Shown in pieces: positions 52,545-61,729 of a stretch of 64,000 nucleotides of DNA (position 1 is its first letter; the number at the start of each line of letters is the position of its first letter). The stretch covers positions 34,867 to 98,866 of the forward strand of contig JAJCYP010000106.1 of assembly GCA_029262855.1 (NCBI GenBank), written 5' to 3'. Source of the stretch: Bacteroidota bacterium (GTDB lineage: Bacteria; Bacteroidota; Rhodothermia; Rhodothermales; UBA10348). The position numbers and the translations under genes are program-made. The notes beneath the pieces are model-generated. The model saw only the letters and a list, made by a program, of their open reading frames with translations. It was not told the origin of the DNA and searched no databases.

Positions 52545-53168
52545 TCAATGGGCGCTGGGCCAACTGACGGCCAGCACATGATCGTCCCTGAGCTCAAACC
52601 GCGACTCCCACGACGATCGGCCCGACACGTGTGCTGTACCGGCAGAGAGATCCACAGACAGGCGAAGCGACTTTGGGGAGAGTCTGAGGCCGGTTCGCTT
52701 GGCCTTCAGAACGGATTCCTTCAGGGCCCAAAACAGCACGATCTGATGTTCGGCGGGCAGGTCAACCTGATCCCGAAGCGTCATTTCTTCCGGGTGCAGA
52801 ATGAAGCGAAACAGGGATTCAGGACGACGTCGAATACGTTCCAGATCGAGACCGACCTCAGACGTTGCGATGGCGGCTGCGGCGTAGGGGCCACTGTGCG
52901 AAATCGAGAGTTGCCAGGGCGATCCCGGGACGAGCAGGGACCCGTCCGGCAGTACCTCGAGCGGGACCTGAGAGGGCGGGCAGCCGAGGGATTCGGCCAG
53001 CAGGCCTCGGGCCGCATATCGACCGAGCGCGAATGAGTCCTGCCTCGCGACGCTTCGAAAGGTGGCGCGCCGCTCTGACTCGTCGGGGGTCAGGAGCGAG
53101 ACCGCGTGCCTGACCGACTCCGGCGTGTGGAGGGCTTCTTTGAAGCGTATATGTGGGGGTAGAACGAT
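52545..53168 (-). CDS. 4'-phosphopantetheinyl transferase (Sfp/AcpT type), non-standard start
   Basis: The reverse strand encodes about 207 residues of an Sfp-type enzyme that attaches phosphopantetheine to carrier proteins. Motifs in order: LTPDESERRATF, FALGRYAARGLLAESLG, LSISHSGPYAAAAIA, GLDLERIRRR (metal site) and FWALKESVLKAKR (KE motif). From the end of sod to 52785 this frame contains no ATG, GTG or TTG; the only ATG, at 52784, falls after half the domain. A start at the ATC at 53166-53168 or another non-standard codon is possible, or a small sequence error hides the start. The stop is seven bases from the convergent glycosyltransferase stop. Confidence 0.7.
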   Translation of the reverse strand: MVLPPHIRFKEALHTPESVRHAVSLLTPDESERRATFRSVARQDSFALGRYAARGLLAESLGCPPSQVPLEVLPDGSLLVPGSPWQLSISHSGPYAAAAIATSEVGLDLERIRRRPESLFRFILHPEEMTLRDQVDLPAEHQIVLFWALKESVLKAKRTGLRLSPKSLRLSVDLSAGTAHVSGRSSWESRFELRDDHVLAVSWPSAH

Positions 53169-53176
53169 CCCGCTAG

Positions 53177-53788
<612 letters not shown>

Positions 53789-53870
53789 CGGTGTCGGTGG
53801 GGTCAGTGTGGGTAAAGGCCTTTGTTGGCCGCCCTCACAGAACGTCGAAGGCGTTCTGAGGTTGCGAGAC

Positions 53871-54455
53871 TCAGTCTCCCAGGGCCTTCATCATCCGGTA
53901 CTTGTCGTCCCGCGTCAACGTGCCCGCACGTTGCAGGCGGTCCAGCGCATCTTCCACAGCGTCCCGATCAGTCGCGGCCTCCCGCGATTCGGGCGTGCCC
54001 TGGTCTTCAAGGTCACTTCCGCGGCCGAAGTCCACGCCCTTGAGCATGGCTTCGCTCAGGAAGTGGGCCACGTGAGACGCTGCGTCCGGCTTCGCCGAGA
54101 AGTCGAGGGCGACTTCTGTGGTCGCGCGCCCACGATTCACATCCAGAAGCACGCGGCTTCCACGGAGCAGGCGTTTCTTCAGGTTCACACGAACGATGTC
54201 GTCGTACCGGATCTCCTGAGCATCTTGCAGGTCATTGTTCTGGAACACCAGGCGTTCCTTGCAGAGCACCACGCCATCCTTGGCACTGCCGAGCAGCGTC
54301 CCATCATAGAGGGCCAAAACCTCAGGGATGCGGACATCCTTGGCGTAGTCCTTTATCGCATTGCGAAGCTTGTCCGACGGTATGTCGGGCGCCACGAAGA
54401 GCCCGAGCCTGGGATCGTGGGGGATCAGGTCGATGGCTAGCGCGCGCACCACCAA
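53871..54455 (-). CDS. PH-domain-like protein with SHOCT-like C-terminal helix
   Basis: A 194-residue soluble protein. An N-terminal helix is followed by beta strands with [22 protein letters not shown] and [13 protein letters not shown], the layout of bacterial PH-like (bPH) or YokE domains. The C-terminus ([24 protein letters not shown]) resembles a SHOCT oligomerisation helix. It starts at a TTG preceded by GAGAGG. Function is unknown; relatives bind membranes or proteins. Confidence 0.65.
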   Translation of the reverse strand: MVVRALAIDLIPHDPRLGLFVAPDIPSDKLRNAIKDYAKDVRIPEVLALYDGTLLGSAKDGVVLCKERLVFQNNDLQDAQEIRYDDIVRVNLKKRLLRGSRVLLDVNRGRATTEVALDFSAKPDAASHVAHFLSEAMLKGVDFGRGSDLEDQGTPESREAATDRDAVEDALDRLQRAGTLTRDDKYRMMKALGD

Positions 54456-54641
54456 GCCCTCTCGTTCACAGTGGCTATCGTTCCATTAATGCTGTGAGCC
54501 AGGCCTTTTATTATCATGGAGGCTGTTGATGCTTGATGCCACTAATATAGCGTAGTACCAGAATCATCAACCCGACACCTCTCAGGTTCGGGTCCGTTTG
54601 AAGACCTGGCGAGCGGCACTTCATCTACAGCAGCATAACGC

Positions 54642-56186
54642 GTGGCAAGAATATTTCAGAAGGAAGGAGGCGGAGAGAGCCATGGCAATCTCCGGCGAAA
54701 CGGTATTGCTGGCGCGACCCAGGCCTTTTTGTCTGGCATCGTCCTTTTTCTGGTCTATCGATTCGTTGTTCAGATTGTGGGCGTCGGAGACCTGGGAGTC
54801 TGGGCACTCGTGGCAGGAGCAGCTACTTCGAGCGGAATTGGCAACCTGGGTCTTGGCGCCGCCTCAGTGAAGTTCTCCGCGCGCTGGCTGGCTTCGCGAA
54901 ACTACCCCCAAGCCGATCAAGCCATAGTCACCGCGTTCTATGCCGCCGGAGTCTCTGTCGGGCTCCTTGCGCTATTGGGGAGTGTGGCACTTCCCCCAAT
55001 CCTCAACGTGATCATTTCCGAGCCGGCTGACTACCAACTCAGCCTGGAACTGCTGCCGTGGGCCTTAGGGGCATTCTGGATCCATGCGGTGGCTGGTATC
55101 CTTGCTGGCGGCCTCGACGGGTGGAACCGGATAGACCTGAGGGCCCTGGTGATAACCCTGGGGCTGGTGGTATTCGGGGTTTCAGCTGGGGCCCTCTTGC
55201 CTGCCTACGGTATTCTTGGCCTGGTGGTAGCTCAGATTGCACAGGGGCTGGTCTTGGTGGTCGGCGCGTGGCTGCTCCTTTGGAGGCTTTCACCAACGCT
55301 CACTGTTGTACCGGTTGCATTCAGCTGGGCATCTCTCAGGGAGATGCTCGGATACGGGGTGCAGTTTCAAGTGATCTCTCTGGCCCAGGTCATGACGGAG
55401 CCGCTGACAAAAGCTCTGCTGACGGCCTTCGGGGGAACGGAAATGACCGGCATTTTCGAGATGGCCAATAAGCTCGTGTTTCAGATTCGAGCGCTCGTGA
55501 GTTCGGGCTATCAGGCGCTGTTTCCCTATATAGCCAACCTCACTGAAACGGACCCTGGGTCTATCTCGGTTCTGTATGGAAAATCACTGCGAGTAGTGAC
55601 CTTCCTGGTCATCTTCCTCTTGCCGGCCACAATCATCGTCCTGCCGGTGGTCTCCCTCCTTTGGTTCGGACGGGTTGACTCCCTGTTTGTCCTGTTTGGA
55701 GGCACGATCGCGCTGGCATGGTATGGCAACCTTTTAACGACCCCATCCTATTTCACAAATGCCGGCACAGGAGCCCTTCGCTGGAATGTGATGGGACACC
55801 TTATTGTGTCAGTTCTGATTCTGGTACTGGGATGGTCTCTGGGGCAAATGATGGATGGATATGGGGTCGTTCTGGCATTCTCCATTGCCCTAATTGCGGG
55901 CAGTAGTGCAACCATGATTCAGTTGCATACCACGCTTGGGCTTCGCTGGACCGACGTATTTACCCGGGCAGACTTTTACTTCATGCTATCTGGAGTGCTG
56001 CTGGCGGCGGGGTATTTCTGGGGAGCGACCAGTGAGACAGGGCTGAATTGGAGCGGGCTGGTCTGGAGTGGCGCTTCAGCTGGAGGCCTGATTGCCTTGC
56101 TACTGTTGGCACGGCTACATCCACAGGCCAAGTGGATTCTGTCTCAAGTGCCCACCGGCTCACTGCGCTTCTGGCGTCCCTCCTAG
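54642..56186 (+). CDS. Polysaccharide flippase (Wzx/MviN-like, MOP superfamily)
   Basis: A 514-residue integral membrane protein with 12-14 predicted helices, of the oligosaccharide/polysaccharide exporter group (e.g. AFLSGIVLFLVYRFVVQIVG, MLGYGVQFQVISLAQVMTEP). It probably moves lipid-linked glycans across the inner membrane. It starts at a GTG. It is convergent with the STELLO-like glycosyltransferase and overlaps its stop by four bases. The DNA here is visibly less GC-rich than the flanks, which is common in surface-glycan loci. Confidence 0.85.
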   Translation: MARIFQKEGGGESHGNLRRNGIAGATQAFLSGIVLFLVYRFVVQIVGVGDLGVWALVAGAATSSGIGNLGLGAASVKFSARWLASRNYPQADQAIVTAFYAAGVSVGLLALLGSVALPPILNVIISEPADYQLSLELLPWALGAFWIHAVAGILAGGLDGWNRIDLRALVITLGLVVFGVSAGALLPAYGILGLVVAQIAQGLVLVVGAWLLLWRLSPTLTVVPVAFSWASLREMLGYGVQFQVISLAQVMTEPLTKALLTAFGGTEMTGIFEMANKLVFQIRALVSSGYQALFPYIANLTETDPGSISVLYGKSLRVVTFLVIFLLPATIIVLPVVSLLWFGRVDSLFVLFGGTIALAWYGNLLTTPSYFTNAGTGALRWNVMGHLIVSVLILVLGWSLGQMMDGYGVVLAFSIALIAGSSATMIQLHTTLGLRWTDVFTRADFYFMLSGVLLAAGYFWGATSETGLNWSGLVWSGASAGGLIALLLLARLHPQAKWILSQVPTGSLRFWRPS

Positions 56187-57163
56187 TATTTGGCCAGATC
56201 AGCCAGCCAGGCCTCCAGGCGTGGCATTTCGTCGCGGCCAACGACCTCACGTTCGCAAAGTCCCGAGTACACGTTGTAGAGATTGTCGGCAATGCTCGCG
56301 TCTCCACGTACCTTCTCGACGGCGAGTTCAAACGACGCCTCTCCCTCCAGGTACATGGGCACTTCTGATCTGAAATCAGCCAGGTAATCGTGCAGATTTC
56401 GTTCCTGCCGCACCGTTGCGTCCAGAAAACCAAGTCTCAGGCCGGCTGCCCAGAGAATTGGCTGAGCAATCAGACCCCTCAAGATGTCGGTGAACCGAAA
56501 TGTCACCGTCGAAGGCAGATACAAGAGCGGAAATGCTTCGCGCCTGAAGGCTGTGTTCTGGGAGTTGAACGGTGTAACAGTTCCTTCGGGCAGGACGATG
56601 GGGCCCTGCCGAGCGAACGTACAGGGCGTGTCATCGGTCAATCGGTAAACGGCATCGACATCAGGATCGTCATCGGCCAGGCCCTGCCAGACGCCCACTC
56701 GCACTGGACGAGCCTCACTCTCTGAAATGGTCATGCCATACGACGCGGTGACCAATCGAAGTGGGAAGCCTCTGGGCCAGATATTGGCAGCTGAGTAGCG
56801 GCGGTAGATGTTAACATAGCCTGAGTCCTCAATGTGTCGGTATTCCCCGTCGAACGGGGGGAAGCCCCAATCTGGATAAGGCAAATTGTCATCGTCGGTG
56901 TCCACAATCACGCTTGCTCCCTGCCTGACAGCGTGCAAATAGCCGACAAGCTTCCGGCAATAGTGATTATGGGGAAGCAGGGGCTCCAGTGAGAAACCCA
57001 ATTCGCTCTGGCGATCAACAGAGAGAAACTCCGCACCCGGGCACTCCCATTCGCTTGGACTCTTCAGGTCTCCCGCCACAGTCAAGGAGTAGTCCTGAAG
57101 CCGCGAGAATTCCTCCACTGCTTTGGTCGGTGGAAAAATGCTCGTAATGACGATATGCTTCAC
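56183..57163 (-). CDS. STELLO-like (DUF288) glycosyltransferase
   Basis: A 326-residue protein resembling the STELLO/DUF288 family, glycosyltransferases better known from plants and some bacteria. The start is IVITSIFPPTKAVEEFSR, then VIVDTDDDNLPY (an acidic DxDDD metal-site strand) and FNSQNTAFRREAFPLLYLP. It has no membrane segment, so it acts in the cytosol on nucleotide-sugar donors. It begins at a GTG directly after the TAA of the GT4 gene on the same strand, so the two are co-transcribed and probably work on one surface glycan. Confidence 0.7.
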   Translation of the reverse strand: MKHIVITSIFPPTKAVEEFSRLQDYSLTVAGDLKSPSEWECPGAEFLSVDRQSELGFSLEPLLPHNHYCRKLVGYLHAVRQGASVIVDTDDDNLPYPDWGFPPFDGEYRHIEDSGYVNIYRRYSAANIWPRGFPLRLVTASYGMTISESEARPVRVGVWQGLADDDPDVDAVYRLTDDTPCTFARQGPIVLPEGTVTPFNSQNTAFRREAFPLLYLPSTVTFRFTDILRGLIAQPILWAAGLRLGFLDATVRQERNLHDYLADFRSEVPMYLEGEASFELAVEKVRGDASIADNLYNVYSGLCEREVVGRDEMPRLEAWLADLAKY

Positions 57164-58273
57164 TTAATTCCTGGAGTCGATAACTGAGAGAATACGATTT
57201 ACGGTTGCTTCCCAGGTGTACGTGGCGACACAATGAGCCTGGGCGCGCTGGCCCATCTCACGGAGTTGTTCGGGGTTCGAAAGCATGCGGAGCAGAAGGC
57301 TCGCCAGCGCGTCTGGCGTCTCTTGATTGGGAGAGGAACCGAACGTTCCATGCCCGCTGATTTCGGGGAAACTATTCCGGTTCAGGCCTACAATCGGCAT
57401 CCCGCAGGCCATTGCCTCGAGGTAGACCAAGCCCCACGGTTCGTTGCCAGCCGGCAAGAGAAAAAGTGTATGCGTCTCGAACAAGTCCTGAAGTTTCTCG
57501 GCAGACACGAATCCAAGTGCGGTAAGACCAGGCTCGGACTCGAGCTTGAGCCCATCTTCGCAGCCCACAACCGTCATGGACAGCTCTGGGTCTCTGGCGC
57601 GGGCAATCCGAAAGGCCTCTACCGCGAGCAGTCCGCCTTTGTCCTTGAATCGCCCTTTCGCGGTAAAGAGGATCTTCTTTCCTGCGTAATCCTTTGGTCC
57701 TGAGAACGGCCGGATCAGGCCGAGACCCGTGCCCACCGCCGTTACGTCATCGGCCGGAATGCCGTAATGCGAGATCAGGTCCTGTCTGACGTATTCGGCG
57801 ATAGGAAAGAGATGCGTCAGCTGACGGTACGCCCTCAATTCGAGTTTCTCGGCCGATTGGATGAATCTGTCCGAATACCTGTGCTGATCGGTGGCACCCC
57901 TCGTCCATAGATGCCAGGTGGCATCAGAAAACAGGTAGTGATCCTGACCCTTGGGCGGTCGAAGAAACGGTAGCGAAAGGGAGAACACGTGCAGTGTGGC
58001 CGAACTCGCGGCATTGCGTGTCTCCTGAGCCGCTCTGTGAGCCGAATAGTAACGCCTGAGTGGCTGGCGCTGATAGTCGTACGGGCCAAGAGTCACAGCG
58101 CCTACGGCAGCAAATGCCGCCTTCAGATAACGCGGCGCCTCGACATCAAATGCGCTACCTAAGCGATTCTGTTCTTCCAGCGAGGAAGCAATATGATGCG
58201 GGGTACCCGACCAGGTTCCGGGGTCCCGAGGGTCTCCAAGAGAGCAAATGTTCAGACGAGTGGGAGATGACAT
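57164..58273 (-). CDS. Group 1 (GT4) glycosyltransferase
   Basis: A 369-residue GT-B glycosyltransferase. The N-terminal domain begins MSSPTRLNICSLGDPRDPGTWSG. The C-terminal donor domain has KILFTAKGRFKDKGGLLAVEAF and the E-x7-E segment FLLPAGNEPWGLVYLEAMACGMPIVG's two glutamates (near residues 291 and 299). The ATG at 58273 is preferred because the 56 residues before it are Arg/Pro-rich and lie in the intergenic region and the nuoN end. Product and acceptor are unknown; the flippase and STELLO-like neighbours place it in surface glycan assembly. Confidence 0.85.
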   Translation of the reverse strand: MSSPTRLNICSLGDPRDPGTWSGTPHHIASSLEEQNRLGSAFDVEAPRYLKAAFAAVGAVTLGPYDYQRQPLRRYYSAHRAAQETRNAASSATLHVFSLSLPFLRPPKGQDHYLFSDATWHLWTRGATDQHRYSDRFIQSAEKLELRAYRQLTHLFPIAEYVRQDLISHYGIPADDVTAVGTGLGLIRPFSGPKDYAGKKILFTAKGRFKDKGGLLAVEAFRIARARDPELSMTVVGCEDGLKLESEPGLTALGFVSAEKLQDLFETHTLFLLPAGNEPWGLVYLEAMACGMPIVGLNRNSFPEISGHGTFGSSPNQETPDALASLLLRMLSNPEQLREMGQRAQAHCVATYTWEATVNRILSVIDSRN

Positions 58274-58340
58274 TCCGCGTTCTGGTGGCGGTCCTTTGGC
58301 TCGGCCCTGAGCGCGCCCGCGTTGCCGCCTGGGCCTGAGT

Positions 58341-59825
58341 CTAGGGAAGGGCCGCGACCGAGGCCGCGCTGAAGTACGATTCGGTAAGCTCAAGGAGTTG
58401 CGGGTAGACTCCCAGGACCACAAGCGCAGCGGCGCAGACAACCAGTACGGCGGCCGAGGTCATCGGCACGGGGAACGCGCCTGTTGCGACGGGCACCCGG
58501 ACCTCGTCCTCCGTCTTCATGAAGAAGACCACCAGGACTCGCAGGTAGTAGTAGGCTGAGATCGCACTGGCAAGCACACCACAAATCGCCAGCCAGATGA
58601 GCCCCGAATCAATCGCGGGGCCAAAGACCGCCACCTTGCCCATGAAGCCGCCAAACGGCGGGAAGCCGCTCAAGCTGAACATGAAGACAACCATCGTCCA
58701 GCCCAGCAGCGGCTTGCGGTGGCCAATGCCCGCAAGCGAATCGAGTGTCTGCTCCCGGCCTCCCTTTTCATCCCACTCCAGCAGGGCAATCACACCGAAG
58801 GCGCCGATGTTCATCAGCGTGTAGATGAGCATGTAGTACAGCGCCCCGGAGTAGCCCTCCGGTGTGCCAGCGGCGAGCCCAACGAGTACGTAGCCCGCAT
58901 GTGCCACGGACGAGTAGGCCAGCATTCGCTTGACGTTGGTCTGGGCGATGGCCAGAATGTTGCCGAGCACCATGGTGATCAAGGCAACAATCGCCAGTAC
59001 CTGCGTCACGCCGGCGGCAGGAACCGCCGTATACAGGACCAGGATCAGGGAGGCGAAGCCGGCCGTCTTGGAGGCCGTGGACATGAAGCCCGTGATGGTG
59101 GTCGGTGCGCCCTGATACACGTCAGGGGTCCACATGTGGAAGGGCACGGCGCTGACCTTGAAGAAGAAGCCTACCAGGAGCAGGCCGACGCCGGCCCAGA
59201 ACAGGACCGATGTCCCGTTCGCTGCCACCGCCGCGCCGATCTCCATCAGGTCGAATGACCCCGTGGCCCCATAGATGAGAGCGATGCCGTACAGGAAGAA
59301 ACCGGTGGCGAAGGCGCCCAAAAGAAAGTATTTAAGTGCGCTCTCAATGGCTCCCTCGTCGTCACGGACCAGGCCGGTGAGGATATACAGGCTGATGGAC
59401 ATCGTCTCCAGCCCGACGAAAACGGCCACGAGGTTGTTGGCCGTGCCCAGCAGCATCATGCCGACGGTCGCGAAGAGCACGATGGCGTAGACCTCGCCAT
59501 AATTGTGCTTGATTCGGGAGAGATAGGGACCGCAGAGCTCCACCGAGAGTCCGGCCCCCAGCAGAATGATCATGTTCACGAAGGAAGCATAGCCACCCGT
59601 GCGAATCATCCCGTAAAAGGCCGTCCCAGCGGGGTCGGCGATGCGTGTCAACTCCCAGACGAAGGCCAGCCCCAGTCCGATTCCCGCCAGACGGGGGACC
59701 CAGGGAGTGTCATTCGAAAAGCTGTCGATGACGACGGCCACCAGGCCGAGAATGGCAAGCAGAACCATGGGAGCCGACGCCAGAAGGTCAGCCGGTAGGT
59801 TCGCGTATGCGTTGGTCAGGTCCAT
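58341..59825 (-). CDS. nuoN: NADH-quinone oxidoreductase subunit N (complex I)
   Basis: A 494-residue antiporter-like subunit with about 14 helices. Visible are the conserved Glu in LFATVGMMLLGTANNLVAVFVGLETMSISLYILTGL's GLE and the Lys positions in FFFKVSAVPFHMWTPDVYQGAP and KRMLAYSSVAHAGYVLVG, all required for proton movement. It is the terminal nuo gene here. Unusually, nuoM lies 1.9 kb upstream with two other genes between them. Confidence 0.93.
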   Translation of the reverse strand: MDLTNAYANLPADLLASAPMVLLAILGLVAVVIDSFSNDTPWVPRLAGIGLGLAFVWELTRIADPAGTAFYGMIRTGGYASFVNMIILLGAGLSVELCGPYLSRIKHNYGEVYAIVLFATVGMMLLGTANNLVAVFVGLETMSISLYILTGLVRDDEGAIESALKYFLLGAFATGFFLYGIALIYGATGSFDLMEIGAAVAANGTSVLFWAGVGLLLVGFFFKVSAVPFHMWTPDVYQGAPTTITGFMSTASKTAGFASLILVLYTAVPAAGVTQVLAIVALITMVLGNILAIAQTNVKRMLAYSSVAHAGYVLVGLAAGTPEGYSGALYYMLIYTLMNIGAFGVIALLEWDEKGGREQTLDSLAGIGHRKPLLGWTMVVFMFSLSGFPPFGGFMGKVAVFGPAIDSGLIWLAICGVLASAISAYYYLRVLVVFFMKTEDEVRVPVATGAFPVPMTSAAVLVVCAAALVVLGVYPQLLELTESYFSAASVAALP

Positions 59826-59844
59826 CGATTAATGCTTGAGTTTC

Positions 59845-60153
59845 TCAGACCCACGCGACGGCATTGATGCGTCGCGCGAGCTCGAGGTCCATGGCGGAAA
59901 CCTTGTTTCCTGCGTCGTGGGTGGTCAGACGAATGCGGACGGTGCCGTACACGTTGTTGATCTCCGGATGGTGATCCAACGATTCGGCCTGGTAGGACAT
60001 CGCAACCAGAAACGTCATCGCTTCCCGGAAGCTGCCGAACTTGAGCGTGCGCTCCAATCGGTCGCTTTCGTAGGTCCATCCCTTCAGACCGGACAAGCCG
60101 GCCTGAATCTTGGGAGGAGTCAATGCTGAGCGTGAGGGACTAGAGCCAGCCAC
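59845..60153 (-). CDS. Pterin-4a-carbinolamine dehydratase
   Basis: A 102-residue enzyme that regenerates dihydropterin from 4a-hydroxytetrahydropterin and in some bacteria also acts as a transcription cofactor. The signature is SLDHHPEINNVYGTVRIRLT, then His and Asp in TTHDAGNKVSAMD, the active-site set. It starts at a GTG that overlaps the antiporter stop by 14 bases; a TTG at 60123 is an alternative. No aromatic amino acid hydroxylase is nearby. Its place inside the nuo genes is the same as recalled for Rhodothermus marinus. Confidence 0.9.
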   Translation of the reverse strand: MAGSSPSRSALTPPKIQAGLSGLKGWTYESDRLERTLKFGSFREAMTFLVAMSYQAESLDHHPEINNVYGTVRIRLTTHDAGNKVSAMDLELARRINAVAWV

Positions 60154-61705
60154 TGTAGAAGACCACGTAAATGATGAAGTAGATCGGCAGCAGGATGGGC
60201 AGCGAGTACCGGATGATGTAGCCCATGAAAGAGGGCGTCTCGACTCCGTTGGACTCGGCGATGGCCTTTACCATGAAGTTCGGCGCATTGCCGATGTAGG
60301 ACATCGCGCCGAAGAACACGGCGGCCACAGAGATGGCCTGCAGATAGACGGCCGATTCCAACCCGTTGGCGAACTCGACGACGGCCGCCGGTGAGTTCAC
60401 GTCCAGACCGAACTTGCCCATGGCCGCTGCCAGGAAGTTCAGGTAGGTCGGAGCGTTGTCCAGAATACCAGAGAGCGCGCCTGTGCCCCAGTAGAACGTG
60501 CCGACGCTCAGCGAGTCCGCGTTCGTGGAGGCGAAGTTGGAAATCAACTGCAGGGCCGGCTGCATCGTGGCAAAGATGCCCAGGAACAGCCAGCCCACTT
60601 CGCGGATGGGCTCGAAGTTGAATTCATTCTTCTCCATCGCGCTCTTGTTGGCCGTCTTGAAGGCCAGGAATGCCACCAGGAACATCCCCATTTCCCGAAT
60701 GCCCACCGGGATGTGGTACATTGTGGAGAGATTGGGGACCCAGTCGAAAACGTTGGGGTCGACGAACACGAGGGCGATGATTGCAGCGACCCACCAGAAC
60801 GACTTGACGCCCTCGAGGGAAATCAGCGGCTTGTTCGGATCCGGGTCAGGTGCCTCCAGCTTGTTGCGGCTGTCCATCACGAAGAACACGATCAGGATCA
60901 GCACCGTGGCAAACAGCCAGATGTGCCACACGTGTGCCATGGTCCAGAAGAAGGGAACGCCGCGCAGGAAGCCCAGGAACAGCGGGGGGTCCCCGATGGG
61001 CGTCAGCGCACCGCCGACGTTGGCCACCAGGAAGATGAAAAAGATGATGTGGTAGGGCTTCAGGCGCCCCTCGTTCAGCCGCATGTAGCATCGGATGAAG
61101 AGCATCGCAGAACCCGTCGTGGCGATCAGATTGGCGATCACCGAGGCCAGGAAGAGCAGAATGACATTGCTCACTGGTCGTCCCTTGGCGTTCACGCTGA
61201 CGTAGATGCCACTGGCCGCAATGAACAGCGAGGCCACCAGCGCTATGAACGAGGAGTATTCCTGGATGGCGTGGATGACCGGCGTCCACGAGTGGAGCAC
61301 AAGCCCGTAGTACAACGACACCACGACGCCAAGCGCCACCGAGTACTTCGGGTAGTGGTGGTGCCAGTGGTGGGGGTAGAACAGCGGCCCGGTCGCGATC
61401 ATCAGCAGGATGGCGACGAACGGGATCACCAGCCAGAGGGGAGGCAAGGGTCCATGGCCCTCGTCCGCGTGCTCCGCATCTTGCCCGGCGTGCTCGGCGT
61501 CCTCGCCGGCACTAGGCTCCGCATCCTGTCCGGCCGGTTGCTCGGCGCCCCCGGCCGCGGCATGCGCAGCATCCCCGGCGGGCTGCTCGGCGTCCTGCGT
61601 CAGGGCCACCAGGGCCACGGGCCCGTCGGCGCTCTGCGCGACCGCAATGGGCGCGCCTACCGCAAGGGCAAGCAACAGGGCGGGCAGCAGACGACGCATT
61701 CTCAT
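60140..61705 (-). CDS. nhaD: NhaD-type Na+/H+ antiporter with long acidic/His N-terminus
   Basis: A 521-residue ion antiporter of the NhaD/ArsB superfamily with about 12 helices. Recognisable parts are GSAMLFIRCYMRLNEGRLKP, FLVANVGGALTPIGDPPLFL and APTYLNFLAAAMGKFG. Unlike typical NhaD it starts with a signal-like helix, then a low-complexity stretch (about 37-85) of imperfect QDAEHA-type repeats rich in Asp, Glu, Ala and His. A PHHWHHHYP cluster follows the first long helix. Such a region could buffer or sense ions outside the membrane. Between nuoM and pcd, it probably couples Na+ and H+ gradients made by complex I. Confidence 0.88.
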   Translation of the reverse strand: MRMRRLLPALLLALAVGAPIAVAQSADGPVALVALTQDAEQPAGDAAHAAAGGAEQPAGQDAEPSAGEDAEHAGQDAEHADEGHGPLPPLWLVIPFVAILLMIATGPLFYPHHWHHHYPKYSVALGVVVSLYYGLVLHSWTPVIHAIQEYSSFIALVASLFIAASGIYVSVNAKGRPVSNVILLFLASVIANLIATTGSAMLFIRCYMRLNEGRLKPYHIIFFIFLVANVGGALTPIGDPPLFLGFLRGVPFFWTMAHVWHIWLFATVLILIVFFVMDSRNKLEAPDPDPNKPLISLEGVKSFWWVAAIIALVFVDPNVFDWVPNLSTMYHIPVGIREMGMFLVAFLAFKTANKSAMEKNEFNFEPIREVGWLFLGIFATMQPALQLISNFASTNADSLSVGTFYWGTGALSGILDNAPTYLNFLAAAMGKFGLDVNSPAAVVEFANGLESAVYLQAISVAAVFFGAMSYIGNAPNFMVKAIAESNGVETPSFMGYIIRYSLPILLPIYFIIYVVFYSGWL

Positions 61706-61729
61706 GAGGGCAACGGAGAGATTTTTGGT

